From JANOSH01 sp031415695 (GTDB lineage: Bacteria; Actinomycetota; Acidimicrobiia; Acidimicrobiales; Ilumatobacteraceae), in the NCBI GenBank assembly GCA_031415695.1, contig JANOSH010000038.1, positions 18,260-82,259 of the forward strand: a stretch of 64,000 nt of DNA, written 5' to 3'. Below, one piece after another: positions 53,640 to 61,549 of the stretch. A program made the position numbers and the translations under genes. Below the pieces are notes generated by a model, which made no database searches, was not told the DNA's origin, and saw only the letters and a list, made by a program, of their open reading frames with translations. Position 1 is the first letter of the stretch; every line of letters begins with the position of its first letter.

Positions 53640-55019
53640 TTAAAGATCCAGCTTGTTTTCCAGTAGCGAATGGAAGTGCCGAATCTTGGACTCCTGGTAG
53701 TTCGCGAGTGTTACGCCCGGCTTTTGCATGGTGCGAAGGCCACGCTGCACCTTGGGAAGGTTGAAGATGTCTTGGTTGAAAACGCACGCGAGTACCCCAA
53801 GTTCGGGTGCCAGCGTCCAATCGTCTTCCGCCGTGAGCAAGTGAATCGGCACCGAGGGAGGCTTAGGCTTGGACGCGTCGTACGGAGACAGGTACATGCA
53901 TTCCATGATCGCCGAATTGTGATCGTCGCCATTGGGACGGAACCGGTACACGATGCGGTTGTATGCCCCCCAAGGATGGAAGTTGGGGAACAGCGTGTAA
54001 TAAAAGCTGTCGACGAGTTCGGCATCGCACAGGTCGTCGACGTGATCACCCAGTAGAGGCCGCAACGTCGCTCGAGCACCGTTAGCAGCGGTAGCTCGAG
54101 CCGTTGAGTCGTCGGGCACAATCATCATGCGGGGTTCGTCGAGTCGCCGATCGAGCATGGCATCGAGCCGGTCCTGTTCGCTCGGTTCGAAGCCGATGTG
54201 TGGGCTTGGTGTGCCGTTGAGCGTGATGGCCCGGCTGAAGTTGTTCCAGGCGTCGTACTGGGTGTTCTCGTCACCGATGCCCGCCAGCAGTTGCGGATGC
54301 GTGGCAACAACGTGGTAGGCCTCCATGAAAGCCTCTTGGACAACCTTCCAGTTGGCATGAATGATCTTGGCGACGTGTGCTTCTTTGAAACGCCGTTCGA
54401 GCGGCCATCGCTCGAACTGAGCGTCGAGACCAGCGACGTGTTCGGCAAAAGGAGCAGCGTTGGGGTCGGGGTTGATGAAAACAAAACCGCCCCAGTAACC
54501 AATAGCCACCTCGGGAAGGTGGAAGGCGTCGCGGTCGACATGGGGGAAATCCCACGCAGCCGGAACTTGCTTGAGTGAACCGTCGAGCTCCCAGCAATAG
54601 CCATGGAAGGGACAGCGCAGATCGGGGGTGTTGCCGTCGTACTCACGTAGGAGCCGCCCCCGGTGAAGACACGCGTTCCAGTAGGCCTGGATGCGGTCAG
54701 GAGCCGAACGCACCAGCAAAAAGCTCATGTCGGTTATTTCGTACACCAGCGTGTCGCCGACCTCGGCGATGTCGTCTTCACGACATGCCATCTGCCAGGT
54801 GGTCTTCCACAGCTTTTCTTTTTCTAACTCGAAGAACTCGCGACTGGTGTAGCGAGTGGTGGGAACATCGTCGCTTGTGTACCAGAAGGGGCTTTGCTGA
54901 CGAAGCACGTCGGGCACATGGTGGGTGTCGGTGTCGAGAAGGTTCTGATACCCGATACCGCGACTTCGAGCGGTGGGCAAGTTGAGCCGAACCGAGTTCG
55001 GGCCGTCGACGACAGTCAT
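53640..55019 (-). CDS. Rieske non-heme iron aromatic-ring-hydroxylating oxygenase, alpha subunit
   Basis: 459 residues. The Rieske [2Fe-2S] ligands are in CLHRG and CPFHGYCWELDGSLKQVP, where Cys-x-His and Cys-x2-His are visible. The catalytic domain has EAFMEAYHVVATHPQLLAG, with two iron-binding His five residues apart, and DAELVDSFYYTLFPNFHPWG. The family adds oxygen to aromatic rings, or demethylates or hydroxylates other molecules. No ferredoxin or reductase gene is nearby, so electron partners must be elsewhere. The ATG overlaps the stop of the preceding small gene by 4 nt (ATGA). Confidence 0.9.
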   Translation of the reverse strand: MTVVDGPNSVRLNLPTARSRGIGYQNLLDTDTHHVPDVLRQQSPFWYTSDDVPTTRYTSREFFELEKEKLWKTTWQMACREDDIAEVGDTLVYEITDMSFLLVRSAPDRIQAYWNACLHRGRLLREYDGNTPDLRCPFHGYCWELDGSLKQVPAAWDFPHVDRDAFHLPEVAIGYWGGFVFINPDPNAAPFAEHVAGLDAQFERWPLERRFKEAHVAKIIHANWKVVQEAFMEAYHVVATHPQLLAGIGDENTQYDAWNNFSRAITLNGTPSPHIGFEPSEQDRLDAMLDRRLDEPRMMIVPDDSTARATAANGARATLRPLLGDHVDDLCDAELVDSFYYTLFPNFHPWGAYNRIVYRFRPNGDDHNSAIMECMYLSPYDASKPKPPSVPIHLLTAEDDWTLAPELGVLACVFNQDIFNLPKVQRGLRTMQKPGVTLANYQESKIRHFHSLLENKLDL

Positions 55020-55246
55020 GAGGAAGTCTCCTTTGCAGCGCTGTTAAGCTGACGATGACGCGACACAAGGTTTGGCCGCACCACCCACTGACACAGATGT
55101 GGATCGCAGTGACGAACGGCCCCTTCGATCCACGTGCCGTCAGACCGAAACCGGCCCGTTTGGCCGTCTTTGTTGGTGACAAGAATCATGCCGTCATGAT
55201 CTTCGTCGTACAGAGCTCCCGAAAGTGGGTGGCGAATTTGGCGCAT
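55016..55246 (-). CDS. Small conserved protein coupled to the Rieske oxygenase
   Basis: 76 residues, MRQIRHPLSGALYDEDHDGM followed by NKDGQTGRFRSDGTWIEG and RHCDPHLCQWVVRP. The C-x4-C pair and several His could bind metal. I recall similar small proteins next to actinobacterial Rieske oxygenases, without known function. The stop overlaps the oxygenase ATG (ATGA), so the two are almost certainly translated together. Confidence 0.7.
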   Translation of the reverse strand: MRQIRHPLSGALYDEDHDGMILVTNKDGQTGRFRSDGTWIEGAVRHCDPHLCQWVVRPNLVSRHRQLNSAAKETSS

Positions 55247-55354
55247 GAGCGGACCCTATCGGCCCCTCTTGGCACCCACTCAACTGTGCGTTAGCTTACC
55301 TTCGGTGTCGCTTGCTCGCTACCGCTCGCTTCAACGCTTCACCATCTAGCTTAC

Positions 55355-55852
55355 CTAGGACGCAGTTGAGGAGGTCTGACGCCGACGTCGGGCAACGACC
55401 ACCATTCCGGCGCCGGCGCTTACTAGCAGCGCTGCCGGGACGACAGGGAGCGTAAAGTTGCCACCGGCTTTGGGCAGGACGCCGGTTCCGGCCACCGTTG
55501 GTGCTACCACCTTGATGATGGACGTGCCAAGCACCGAAGCGCTCGAACACGACCCCGAGGTGGTGTAGCTACCTACTGCGGATGGCGCTACGCCATTGAA
55601 GGTGACCTTGCCTGTTCCGTCGGCAGTTCCACTCAAGGTGGTTCCATTAATCGTGACGAAAACCGCTTCGCCCGCGAGGCACCCCGACACCGTAACCGAG
55701 ACTGGACCGCCTGGCACGTACGAGGTTTTGTCGACGGTGACGACCACGCCACCAGGCGGATACACCCCTTGCGCCGAGGCTTTGGCACCGCCCAAACCAA
55801 CCGTGGCAAGCCCCGCCACCAGGAGTGCTGTTCGCAGAATTGTCTTCGTCAT
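55355..55852 (-). CDS. Secreted surface protein with LPxAG-type sorting signal
   Basis: 165 residues from ATG 55852 (MTKTILRTALLVAGLATVGL), chosen because AAGGG lies 6 nt upstream and a signal peptide starts there; cleavage is likely near AKASAQG. The mature part is one Ig-like/bacterial cell-wall domain (VVVTVDKTSYVPGGPVSVTV, GSYTTSGSCSSASVLG) with two Cys. The C-terminus has LPKAG (126-130), a hydrophobic helix PAALLVSAGAGMVVVA and RRRRQ, the layout of sortase substrates. No sortase gene is in the window. The open frame upstream of this ATG is ignored. Confidence 0.78.
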   Translation of the reverse strand: MTKTILRTALLVAGLATVGLGGAKASAQGVYPPGGVVVTVDKTSYVPGGPVSVTVSGCLAGEAVFVTINGTTLSGTADGTGKVTFNGVAPSAVGSYTTSGSCSSASVLGTSIIKVVAPTVAGTGVLPKAGGNFTLPVVPAALLVSAGAGMVVVARRRRQTSSTAS

Positions 55853-56036
55853 ATTGCGCCCTTCGCCCGAGAATACCGAAAGCATAGAGGCTATAGATGA
55901 ACCGCAATAGGGTGTCAAAGACCCATTCACGATAAGAACCACCACAACCACTTTGTGCGCTTTCGTAGGAGCATCTCGTCGAAGGGCTCAAGAGTATGTG
56001 GGGCAGCGCCGATAGTCTTGCCATGAGGAGGGACGA

Positions 56037-56708
56037 TTGATCGCCGCAACCGAACAACCGAGCCGCACGCTGCTACCTCCGCCCGCTCCCGGGGTGTTGC
56101 CGCAGCTTTCTCCAACAATGTTCGACAACCGCGCTGGTGCTGCGTCGGAAACATGGGTGCTTTTCGAGTCCACCCGAAAAGGTCACCGAATCCAGCTCAC
56201 CGAGCAGCAGATGAGCGTCGGCAATCGCCACCTACTCGCATCGGCTATCAGCGACGTGGCTTTTTGGTCACCCCGAGCCCATCACTATCGAGTACACGTC
56301 GAAGGCGTAGGTCCCGCGCTTTCCACGACCATCAAGTCGCACGCAAAGCGCACCCAAGGCGCAGCGGAACGAGAAACAGTCGCAATTGTTCGGTGGCTCG
56401 AAAAGCGTGTGTTCCCCCGTCTCGTGCAGGCCCGGCTCCAACGGCTATCACTCGGCCTGACAGTTCGAGTCGGTCGACTCGAACTGCGTGAGAGCGGTTT
56501 GCGATGGCGAGGGCCACTCGCGCGCCACAGCGCAACCTGGGCCGAGTTCAATCACGTTGTAGTCACGCGACATGAACTTGTCATAGTCGTGCGGTCCGCA
56601 CGTGGAGGACGCCTCACAACGTTGGCGCGGTTACCTCACAACGAACTCAACGCAGTGCTGCTACCGGCCTTGCTTCCTGCGGCTGCTCGCACCTTCACCA
56701 AAATCTGA
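56037..56708 (+). CDS. Protein of unknown function
   Basis: 223 residues from TTG 56037, chosen because a GGAGGG ribosome-binding site lies 4 nt before it; ATG 56118 (MFDNRAGAASETW) is an alternative. The N-terminal 30 residues are Pro-rich and probably disordered. The rest is Arg-rich with short beta strands: VLFESTRKGHRIQLTEQQMS, LGLTVRVGRLELRESGLRWR, FNHVVVTRHELVIVVRSA. The C-terminal part might be a small PH-like fold. No membrane segment or known motif is seen. It lies about 90 bp before the MMPL transporter on the same strand. Confidence 0.6.
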   Translation: MIAATEQPSRTLLPPPAPGVLPQLSPTMFDNRAGAASETWVLFESTRKGHRIQLTEQQMSVGNRHLLASAISDVAFWSPRAHHYRVHVEGVGPALSTTIKSHAKRTQGAAERETVAIVRWLEKRVFPRLVQARLQRLSLGLTVRVGRLELRESGLRWRGPLARHSATWAEFNHVVVTRHELVIVVRSARGGRLTTLARLPHNELNAVLLPALLPAAARTFTKI

Positions 56709-56800
56709 CCAGACGGTGTGACCTTCGCCACGACAGCGTGGCTTTCGAGGGTTCGGATTGATCTCGACGCTAACGTTGGACGACGATCAGGAGTCAAACA

Positions 56801-59122
56801 ATGCTCGAACGCCTCGCCCGCTTTTGTTTCCGCCGCCATCGACTGATTGCCGTGGTGTGGATAGCTATTCTCATCGCACTCGGCGCAGGGTCAGGCGCAC
56901 TTGGTGCGAACTTCCGCACCGAGTTCCAGCTCCCTGACACCGAGTCTCGTCGAGGTTTCGACATTCTCGACAAAGGCTTCGGCGGTGCTGGGGCTGGCAT
57001 GGGCGGCAGCGTGGTATTCCGCACCGATGGCAGCATCGACGACCCCGCTGCGGTCGCCAAGATTGCAGCGGTCGCCACTGCCATCCGCGCCTTACCAGCC
57101 GGGCTTACGGTGCAATCGCCATTCGAACCAGGAGGCGAGTCTCAGGTGGCCCGCCAGGGGCCACTTGCCAACAAGTTGGCATACATCACCGCGTCGTTCA
57201 CGGGCGAAGTCGACCAAGCTGCTGCGCTCAAGGTGAGCAATCAGATTCAAGATATTGTCGAACCGATCGAGGGTTTGCAGACCGAAATCGGGGGCGAGAT
57301 CTTTGCCGAGTTCGCGCCACCGTCCTCTGAAACGCTCGGTCTTGCGTTCGCGATATTCATCTTGCTGTTGGCCTTCGGCTCCGTGCTGGCGATGGGCTTA
57401 CCGGTAGGTGTCGCGCTCGCCGGAATCTTCGCTGGTGTCACCCTGACAACGTTGCTTACACACGTGGCCAAGATCCCCGATTTCGCCCCGACACTCGGTG
57501 TCATGATTGGGCTAGGCGTCGGCATCGACTACGCCTTGTTTATCGTTACGCGGTACCGAGAGGGCCTGCATCAGGGCCTAGACCCCGAGGAAGCCACAGT
57601 GGTCGCGTACGGCACGGCAGGGCGGGCAGTGGTGTTCGCCGGCATCACCGTGATGATTTCGCTTCTCGGCATGCTCATCATGGGGCTCTCCTTCATCAAC
57701 GGCCTAGCGATTGGCGCCAGCCTCGCGGTTCTCACCACGCTCATTGCGTCGCTCACGCTTTTGCCCGCACTCTTGGGCTTTGCCCGTCACAAGGTCGAGA
57801 TCACGAGATGGCGGGGCCTGATCGCCATCTGTCTTGTCGCTGTTGCCATGCTCATGGTTGGCATCAAGCAGCCCGTGTTGGCGCTGCCGTTTGTTGGGCT
57901 GGCCATCGCCACACTTGCCGCAAGCTTCTTTGTACCGGTCCTACGTGGCGAGGTGCCTCGGCGCGCTGTCAAACCCACAGCCGAGACGTTCTGGTATCGC
58001 TGGAGCCGAGTTGTTCAGCATCGACCATGGCGGGCGGCGTTGGGTGGGCTCGTCACGCTACTCATTCTCACGATCCCACTGTTTAGCCTCCGACTGGGAT
58101 TTGGTGACGAAGGAAACTTCCCAACCGACACCACCACGCGGCGCGCCTACGACCTGTTGGCTAGCGGGTTTGGCCCGGGCTTCAATGGACCACTGGTACT
58201 GGCGGCCGAAGTTCCTACGGGTGCTTCGTTGGAGGCCTTTACCGACATTACCGATGCCATTGCGGCTGATCCGGGGGTGGCGTTCGCTAGCCCGGCCATT
58301 GCTAACAATCCCGACAACCCCACGGCCATTTTGTGGAGAGTCATACCGAGAACCTCACCGCAGGATGCCGCAACGACCGAACTCGTCCATCGTTTACGCG
58401 ACAACGTTCTACCTGCAGCTACACAGGGCGGCGGGATCGACGTAGCGGTAGCGGGGACGGTGGCTGCCAACATCGATTTCTCCGACTATTTGTCTGGTCG
58501 ACTTTTGTACTTCTACGGCGCCGTACTCGCATTGTCGTTCCTACTGCTCATGGCGGTCTTCCGTTCCGTATTGGTGCCGCTAAAGGCCGTGGTGATGAAC
58601 CTGTTATCGATCGGCGCCGCATACGGTGTGATCGTTGCAGTGTTCCAGTGGGGATGGTTCAGCTCGTTAGTCGGGGTCGGAAAGGGAGCTCCGATCGAGC
58701 CCTTCATGCCCATGATGTTGTTCGCCATCGTGTTCGGGCTATCAATGGATTACGAGGTCTTCTTGCTATCCCGAATCAAGGAGGAGTACGACCGCACCGG
58801 CGACAACGCCTCGGCAGTTGCCGATGGGCTCGCCACAACGGCCAGGGTCATCACCGCTGCAGCCGCCATCATGGTGTTCGTTTTCGGAAGCTTCCTTTTG
58901 GAGTCAAACCGAATCATCAAGTTGTTCGGCATGGGCCTTGCCGTTGCAGTTCTGCTCGACGCCACCATTGTTCGCATGGTGCTGGTGCCCGCCACAATGG
59001 AACTGCTTGGTCGTCGCAACTGGTGGCTGCCGGCCTGGCTTGACCGCCTCTTGCCTCGCATTAACGTCGAAGGCAAGCACTCCACGACCGCACCATTGAT
59101 ACCCGTCACCGCGGATATCTGA
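56801..59122 (+). CDS. MMPL/RND-family transporter
   Basis: 773 residues, the size of actinobacterial MMPL exporters of lipids or other hydrophobic molecules. It has an N-terminal helix (IAVVWIAILIALGAGSGALG) and an extracytoplasmic loop. The first helix bundle holds GLAFAIFILLLAFGSVLAMG, the proton-relay segment GVMIGLGVGIDYALFIVTRY and RAVVFAGITVMISLLGMLIM. A second loop and the mirrored bundle follow, with MPMMLFAIVFGLSMDYEVFL. The two GIDYALF and SMDYEVF Asp-Tyr pairs are the conserved proton-pathway sites. AGGAG lies upstream of the ATG. Substrate unknown. Confidence 0.93.
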   Translation: MLERLARFCFRRHRLIAVVWIAILIALGAGSGALGANFRTEFQLPDTESRRGFDILDKGFGGAGAGMGGSVVFRTDGSIDDPAAVAKIAAVATAIRALPAGLTVQSPFEPGGESQVARQGPLANKLAYITASFTGEVDQAAALKVSNQIQDIVEPIEGLQTEIGGEIFAEFAPPSSETLGLAFAIFILLLAFGSVLAMGLPVGVALAGIFAGVTLTTLLTHVAKIPDFAPTLGVMIGLGVGIDYALFIVTRYREGLHQGLDPEEATVVAYGTAGRAVVFAGITVMISLLGMLIMGLSFINGLAIGASLAVLTTLIASLTLLPALLGFARHKVEITRWRGLIAICLVAVAMLMVGIKQPVLALPFVGLAIATLAASFFVPVLRGEVPRRAVKPTAETFWYRWSRVVQHRPWRAALGGLVTLLILTIPLFSLRLGFGDEGNFPTDTTTRRAYDLLASGFGPGFNGPLVLAAEVPTGASLEAFTDITDAIAADPGVAFASPAIANNPDNPTAILWRVIPRTSPQDAATTELVHRLRDNVLPAATQGGGIDVAVAGTVAANIDFSDYLSGRLLYFYGAVLALSFLLLMAVFRSVLVPLKAVVMNLLSIGAAYGVIVAVFQWGWFSSLVGVGKGAPIEPFMPMMLFAIVFGLSMDYEVFLLSRIKEEYDRTGDNASAVADGLATTARVITAAAAIMVFVFGSFLLESNRIIKLFGMGLAVAVLLDATIVRMVLVPATMELLGRRNWWLPAWLDRLLPRINVEGKHSTTAPLIPVTADI

Positions 59123-59134
59123 TCTGATGGCGCG

Positions 59135-60289
59135 GTGTTTACCGACTTCGATCTTGACCTTGATGTAGTTCGTCGCCGCCGGGGCGTGAAGTGGACCAAG
59201 TACGGGCCCGATGTCATTCCTGCGTGGGTGGCCGACATGGATTTCACGTTGGCACCCTGCATTGCGGCGGCGCTGCACGAGGCCATCGATCTTGGAGACA
59301 TCGGCTACCCACCCGATACGGGTTCGGTCGTCGCCGCCTTTTGTCACCGAGCATGCGCCCAGTGGTCGTGGACTGTTGATCCCAGCCTGGTTTTTGTCAT
59401 GCCCGACGTGGTCAAGTCCATCGAGTTCATCATCAACGCGCACACCGAACCTGGCGACGCCATTGTGGTCAACACGCCGATCTATCCACCCTTTCTCAAG
59501 ACGCCCAAAGGACTCAACCGGCGCACCGTCGACAATCCCCTGGCTGCCGACGGCAGCCTCGACCTCGATCATTTACAACACGTGGTCGACTCCGAACACC
59601 CCAAAGTGCTGCTGTTGTGTAACCCTCATAATCCAACAGGTCGTGTCCTGCGGCGTGACGAACTCCACCAGGCGTGTCGCATCGCCAAGGATTGCATCAT
59701 CATTAGCGATGAGATTCACGGCGAACTTGTCTACCTCGACAGCCCAGCCCACACGCCAACGGCGACGTTGGATGCAGACATTGCCGAACGCACCTTTACC
59801 CTCACGTCGGCCAGCAAGTCGTTCAACCTGGCGGGCTTACGCGTCGCGCTGATTGTTTCGGGCACGCCTGATCTGCACGCCAGTATCGAGCGGCAGGCCG
59901 CAGCGAACAAGGCACCCATCGGCACGCTCGGGCTGTACGCGACGCAGGCCGCATGGACCCCCGAAGGCGACGCGTGGTTAGCCGCATGTCTTGAGATACT
60001 CAACAGCAACCGACACGCGTTGGCCGACTGGTCACTCGAACACGGAGTTGGTTTCCGCCTGCCCGAGGCCACATATCTCGGCTGGCTCGACATGCGCTCA
60101 CTCGGCCTCGACGACGAGCCGCACGACTGGTTTTTGCGCCATGCCGGTGTGGGGCTGTCGGTCGGCACCGACTTTGGGCTTCTCGGCGCAGGTCACACGC
60201 GCCTCAACTTCGCCACGTCTCCCGGTATCTTGGCCAGCGTGCTGGACCGCATGGCCAACAGCCTGCACGCAGGATCTAATCGCGCATAG
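59135..60289 (+). CDS. PatB/MalY-type PLP-dependent aminotransferase or C-S lyase
   Basis: 384 residues from GTG 59135. Fold type I PLP enzyme: VIPAWVADMDFTLAP, DVVKSIEFIINAHTEPGDAI, LLCNPHNPTGRVLRRDEL, IIISDEIHGELVY with the PLP-binding Asp192, and TLTSASKSFNLAGLRVALI with the Schiff-base Lys228. The AWVADMDF start is typical of cystathionine beta-lyase-like PatB/MalY proteins, which cleave C-S bonds or transaminate. It follows MMPL after 12 nt and precedes the P450 by 9 nt, so the three may be one transcript. Confidence 0.9.
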   Translation: MFTDFDLDLDVVRRRRGVKWTKYGPDVIPAWVADMDFTLAPCIAAALHEAIDLGDIGYPPDTGSVVAAFCHRACAQWSWTVDPSLVFVMPDVVKSIEFIINAHTEPGDAIVVNTPIYPPFLKTPKGLNRRTVDNPLAADGSLDLDHLQHVVDSEHPKVLLLCNPHNPTGRVLRRDELHQACRIAKDCIIISDEIHGELVYLDSPAHTPTATLDADIAERTFTLTSASKSFNLAGLRVALIVSGTPDLHASIERQAAANKAPIGTLGLYATQAAWTPEGDAWLAACLEILNSNRHALADWSLEHGVGFRLPEATYLGWLDMRSLGLDDEPHDWFLRHAGVGLSVGTDFGLLGAGHTRLNFATSPGILASVLDRMANSLHAGSNRA

Positions 60290-60298
60290 GTTCACAGG

Positions 60299-61549
60299 GT
60301 GAGCGTTCGTACCGACCTTCCCATTGGATCTTTCAGCCTGTCCGACGTCGAGTTCTGGCTGCAGCCTCGCGACTACCGAGAATCGGCATTCGCTTCGTTG
60401 CGAGCCCATGCCCCGGTGCACTTTTTCGAGGAAGGTGAGTTCCCACCATTTGCGAAAGGGCCTGGTTACTACGCGCTCACCCGTCATGAAGACGTGTGGT
60501 TCGCCAGCCGCAACCCTCAACTGTTCTGCTCGGGCAAAGGATCCAACATCACCGATCTCCCCCAAGAGGTCAATGAGTTCTTCGGTTCCATGATCGCCAT
60601 GGACGACCCTCGCCACTTCCGACTGCGATCAATAGTCTCGAAGGGTTTTGCACCCAAAGAAGTGGGCCGAGTTGAAGGCTATGTACGCGACAAAGCGGCC
60701 TCGATTATCGACGCGCTGCTCGATCGCGGAGCAGGACGCGAGTTCGACTTTGTCGAGGCGGTTGCCGCCAAGCTTCCGTTGCAGGTCATCTGCGAGATGA
60801 TGGGCATTCCCGCCGACGATGAACCCCAGATCTTTTCGTGGACCAACACCATTTTGGGCGCTGGCGATCCCGAATACGGCGGTAGCTTCGAGAAACTCAT
60901 GGCCGAGGCATTCGACATGTTCACCTACGCCCAACAACTTGGGGAAAGTCGACTGGCTGACCCGAAAGATGACATCACGTCGGTCCTGATGCATGCCGAA
61001 GTCGACGGAGAACGCCTCACGTCACAAGAGTTCGGCAGCTTCTTTATTCTTCTCGTTGTGGCCGGAAACGAGACAACTCGTAACGCCATAACTCACGGCC
61101 TACGACTGCTGACGCAGCATCCTGAACAGCGCGAGATCTGGTGGGACAACTTTCCCGACGTTACGAAAACAGCGGTCGACGAAATCGTCCGATGGTCGAC
61201 TCCGGTAATTCATTTTCGCCGAACAGCGACTGAAGACACCACCATTTCAGGAGTTCCCATCAACGCGGGCGACAAGGTCGTGTTGTGGTATAACTCGGCC
61301 AACCGCGACGAACGCGTGTTCAAGGACCCGCACGCATTTCACGTCAGGCGATCGCTGCAGCCTCAACAAATGGGGTTTGGTGCAGGCGGCCCTCATTTCT
61401 GCCTTGGCGCCAACTTGGCTCGCCGCGAGATTGCAGTGATCTTCGATGAGATTCGCACTCGCGTTCCAACGCTACGAGCCCTTGGCGAGCCGGCATACCT
61501 TCAGTCGAACTTCATCAACGGCATCAAACGATTGCCAGCAACGTTCTAA
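60299..61549 (+). CDS. Cytochrome P450 monooxygenase
   Basis: 416 residues. The I-helix oxygen-binding motif is VVAGNETTRNAITHGL, the K-helix E-x-x-R is DEIVRWSTPV, and the heme-binding loop is FGAGGPHFCLGANLARRE with Cys368 as the thiolate ligand. The C-terminal FINGIKRLP and the I-helix resemble the CYP124/CYP125/CYP142 group that oxidises sterol or branched-chain termini, but the substrate is inferred only. It is soluble and needs a ferredoxin that is not nearby. Its stop overlaps the convergent acyl-CoA synthetase by 3-4 nt. Confidence 0.93.
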   Translation: MSVRTDLPIGSFSLSDVEFWLQPRDYRESAFASLRAHAPVHFFEEGEFPPFAKGPGYYALTRHEDVWFASRNPQLFCSGKGSNITDLPQEVNEFFGSMIAMDDPRHFRLRSIVSKGFAPKEVGRVEGYVRDKAASIIDALLDRGAGREFDFVEAVAAKLPLQVICEMMGIPADDEPQIFSWTNTILGAGDPEYGGSFEKLMAEAFDMFTYAQQLGESRLADPKDDITSVLMHAEVDGERLTSQEFGSFFILLVVAGNETTRNAITHGLRLLTQHPEQREIWWDNFPDVTKTAVDEIVRWSTPVIHFRRTATEDTTISGVPINAGDKVVLWYNSANRDERVFKDPHAFHVRRSLQPQQMGFGAGGPHFCLGANLARREIAVIFDEIRTRVPTLRALGEPAYLQSNFINGIKRLPATF

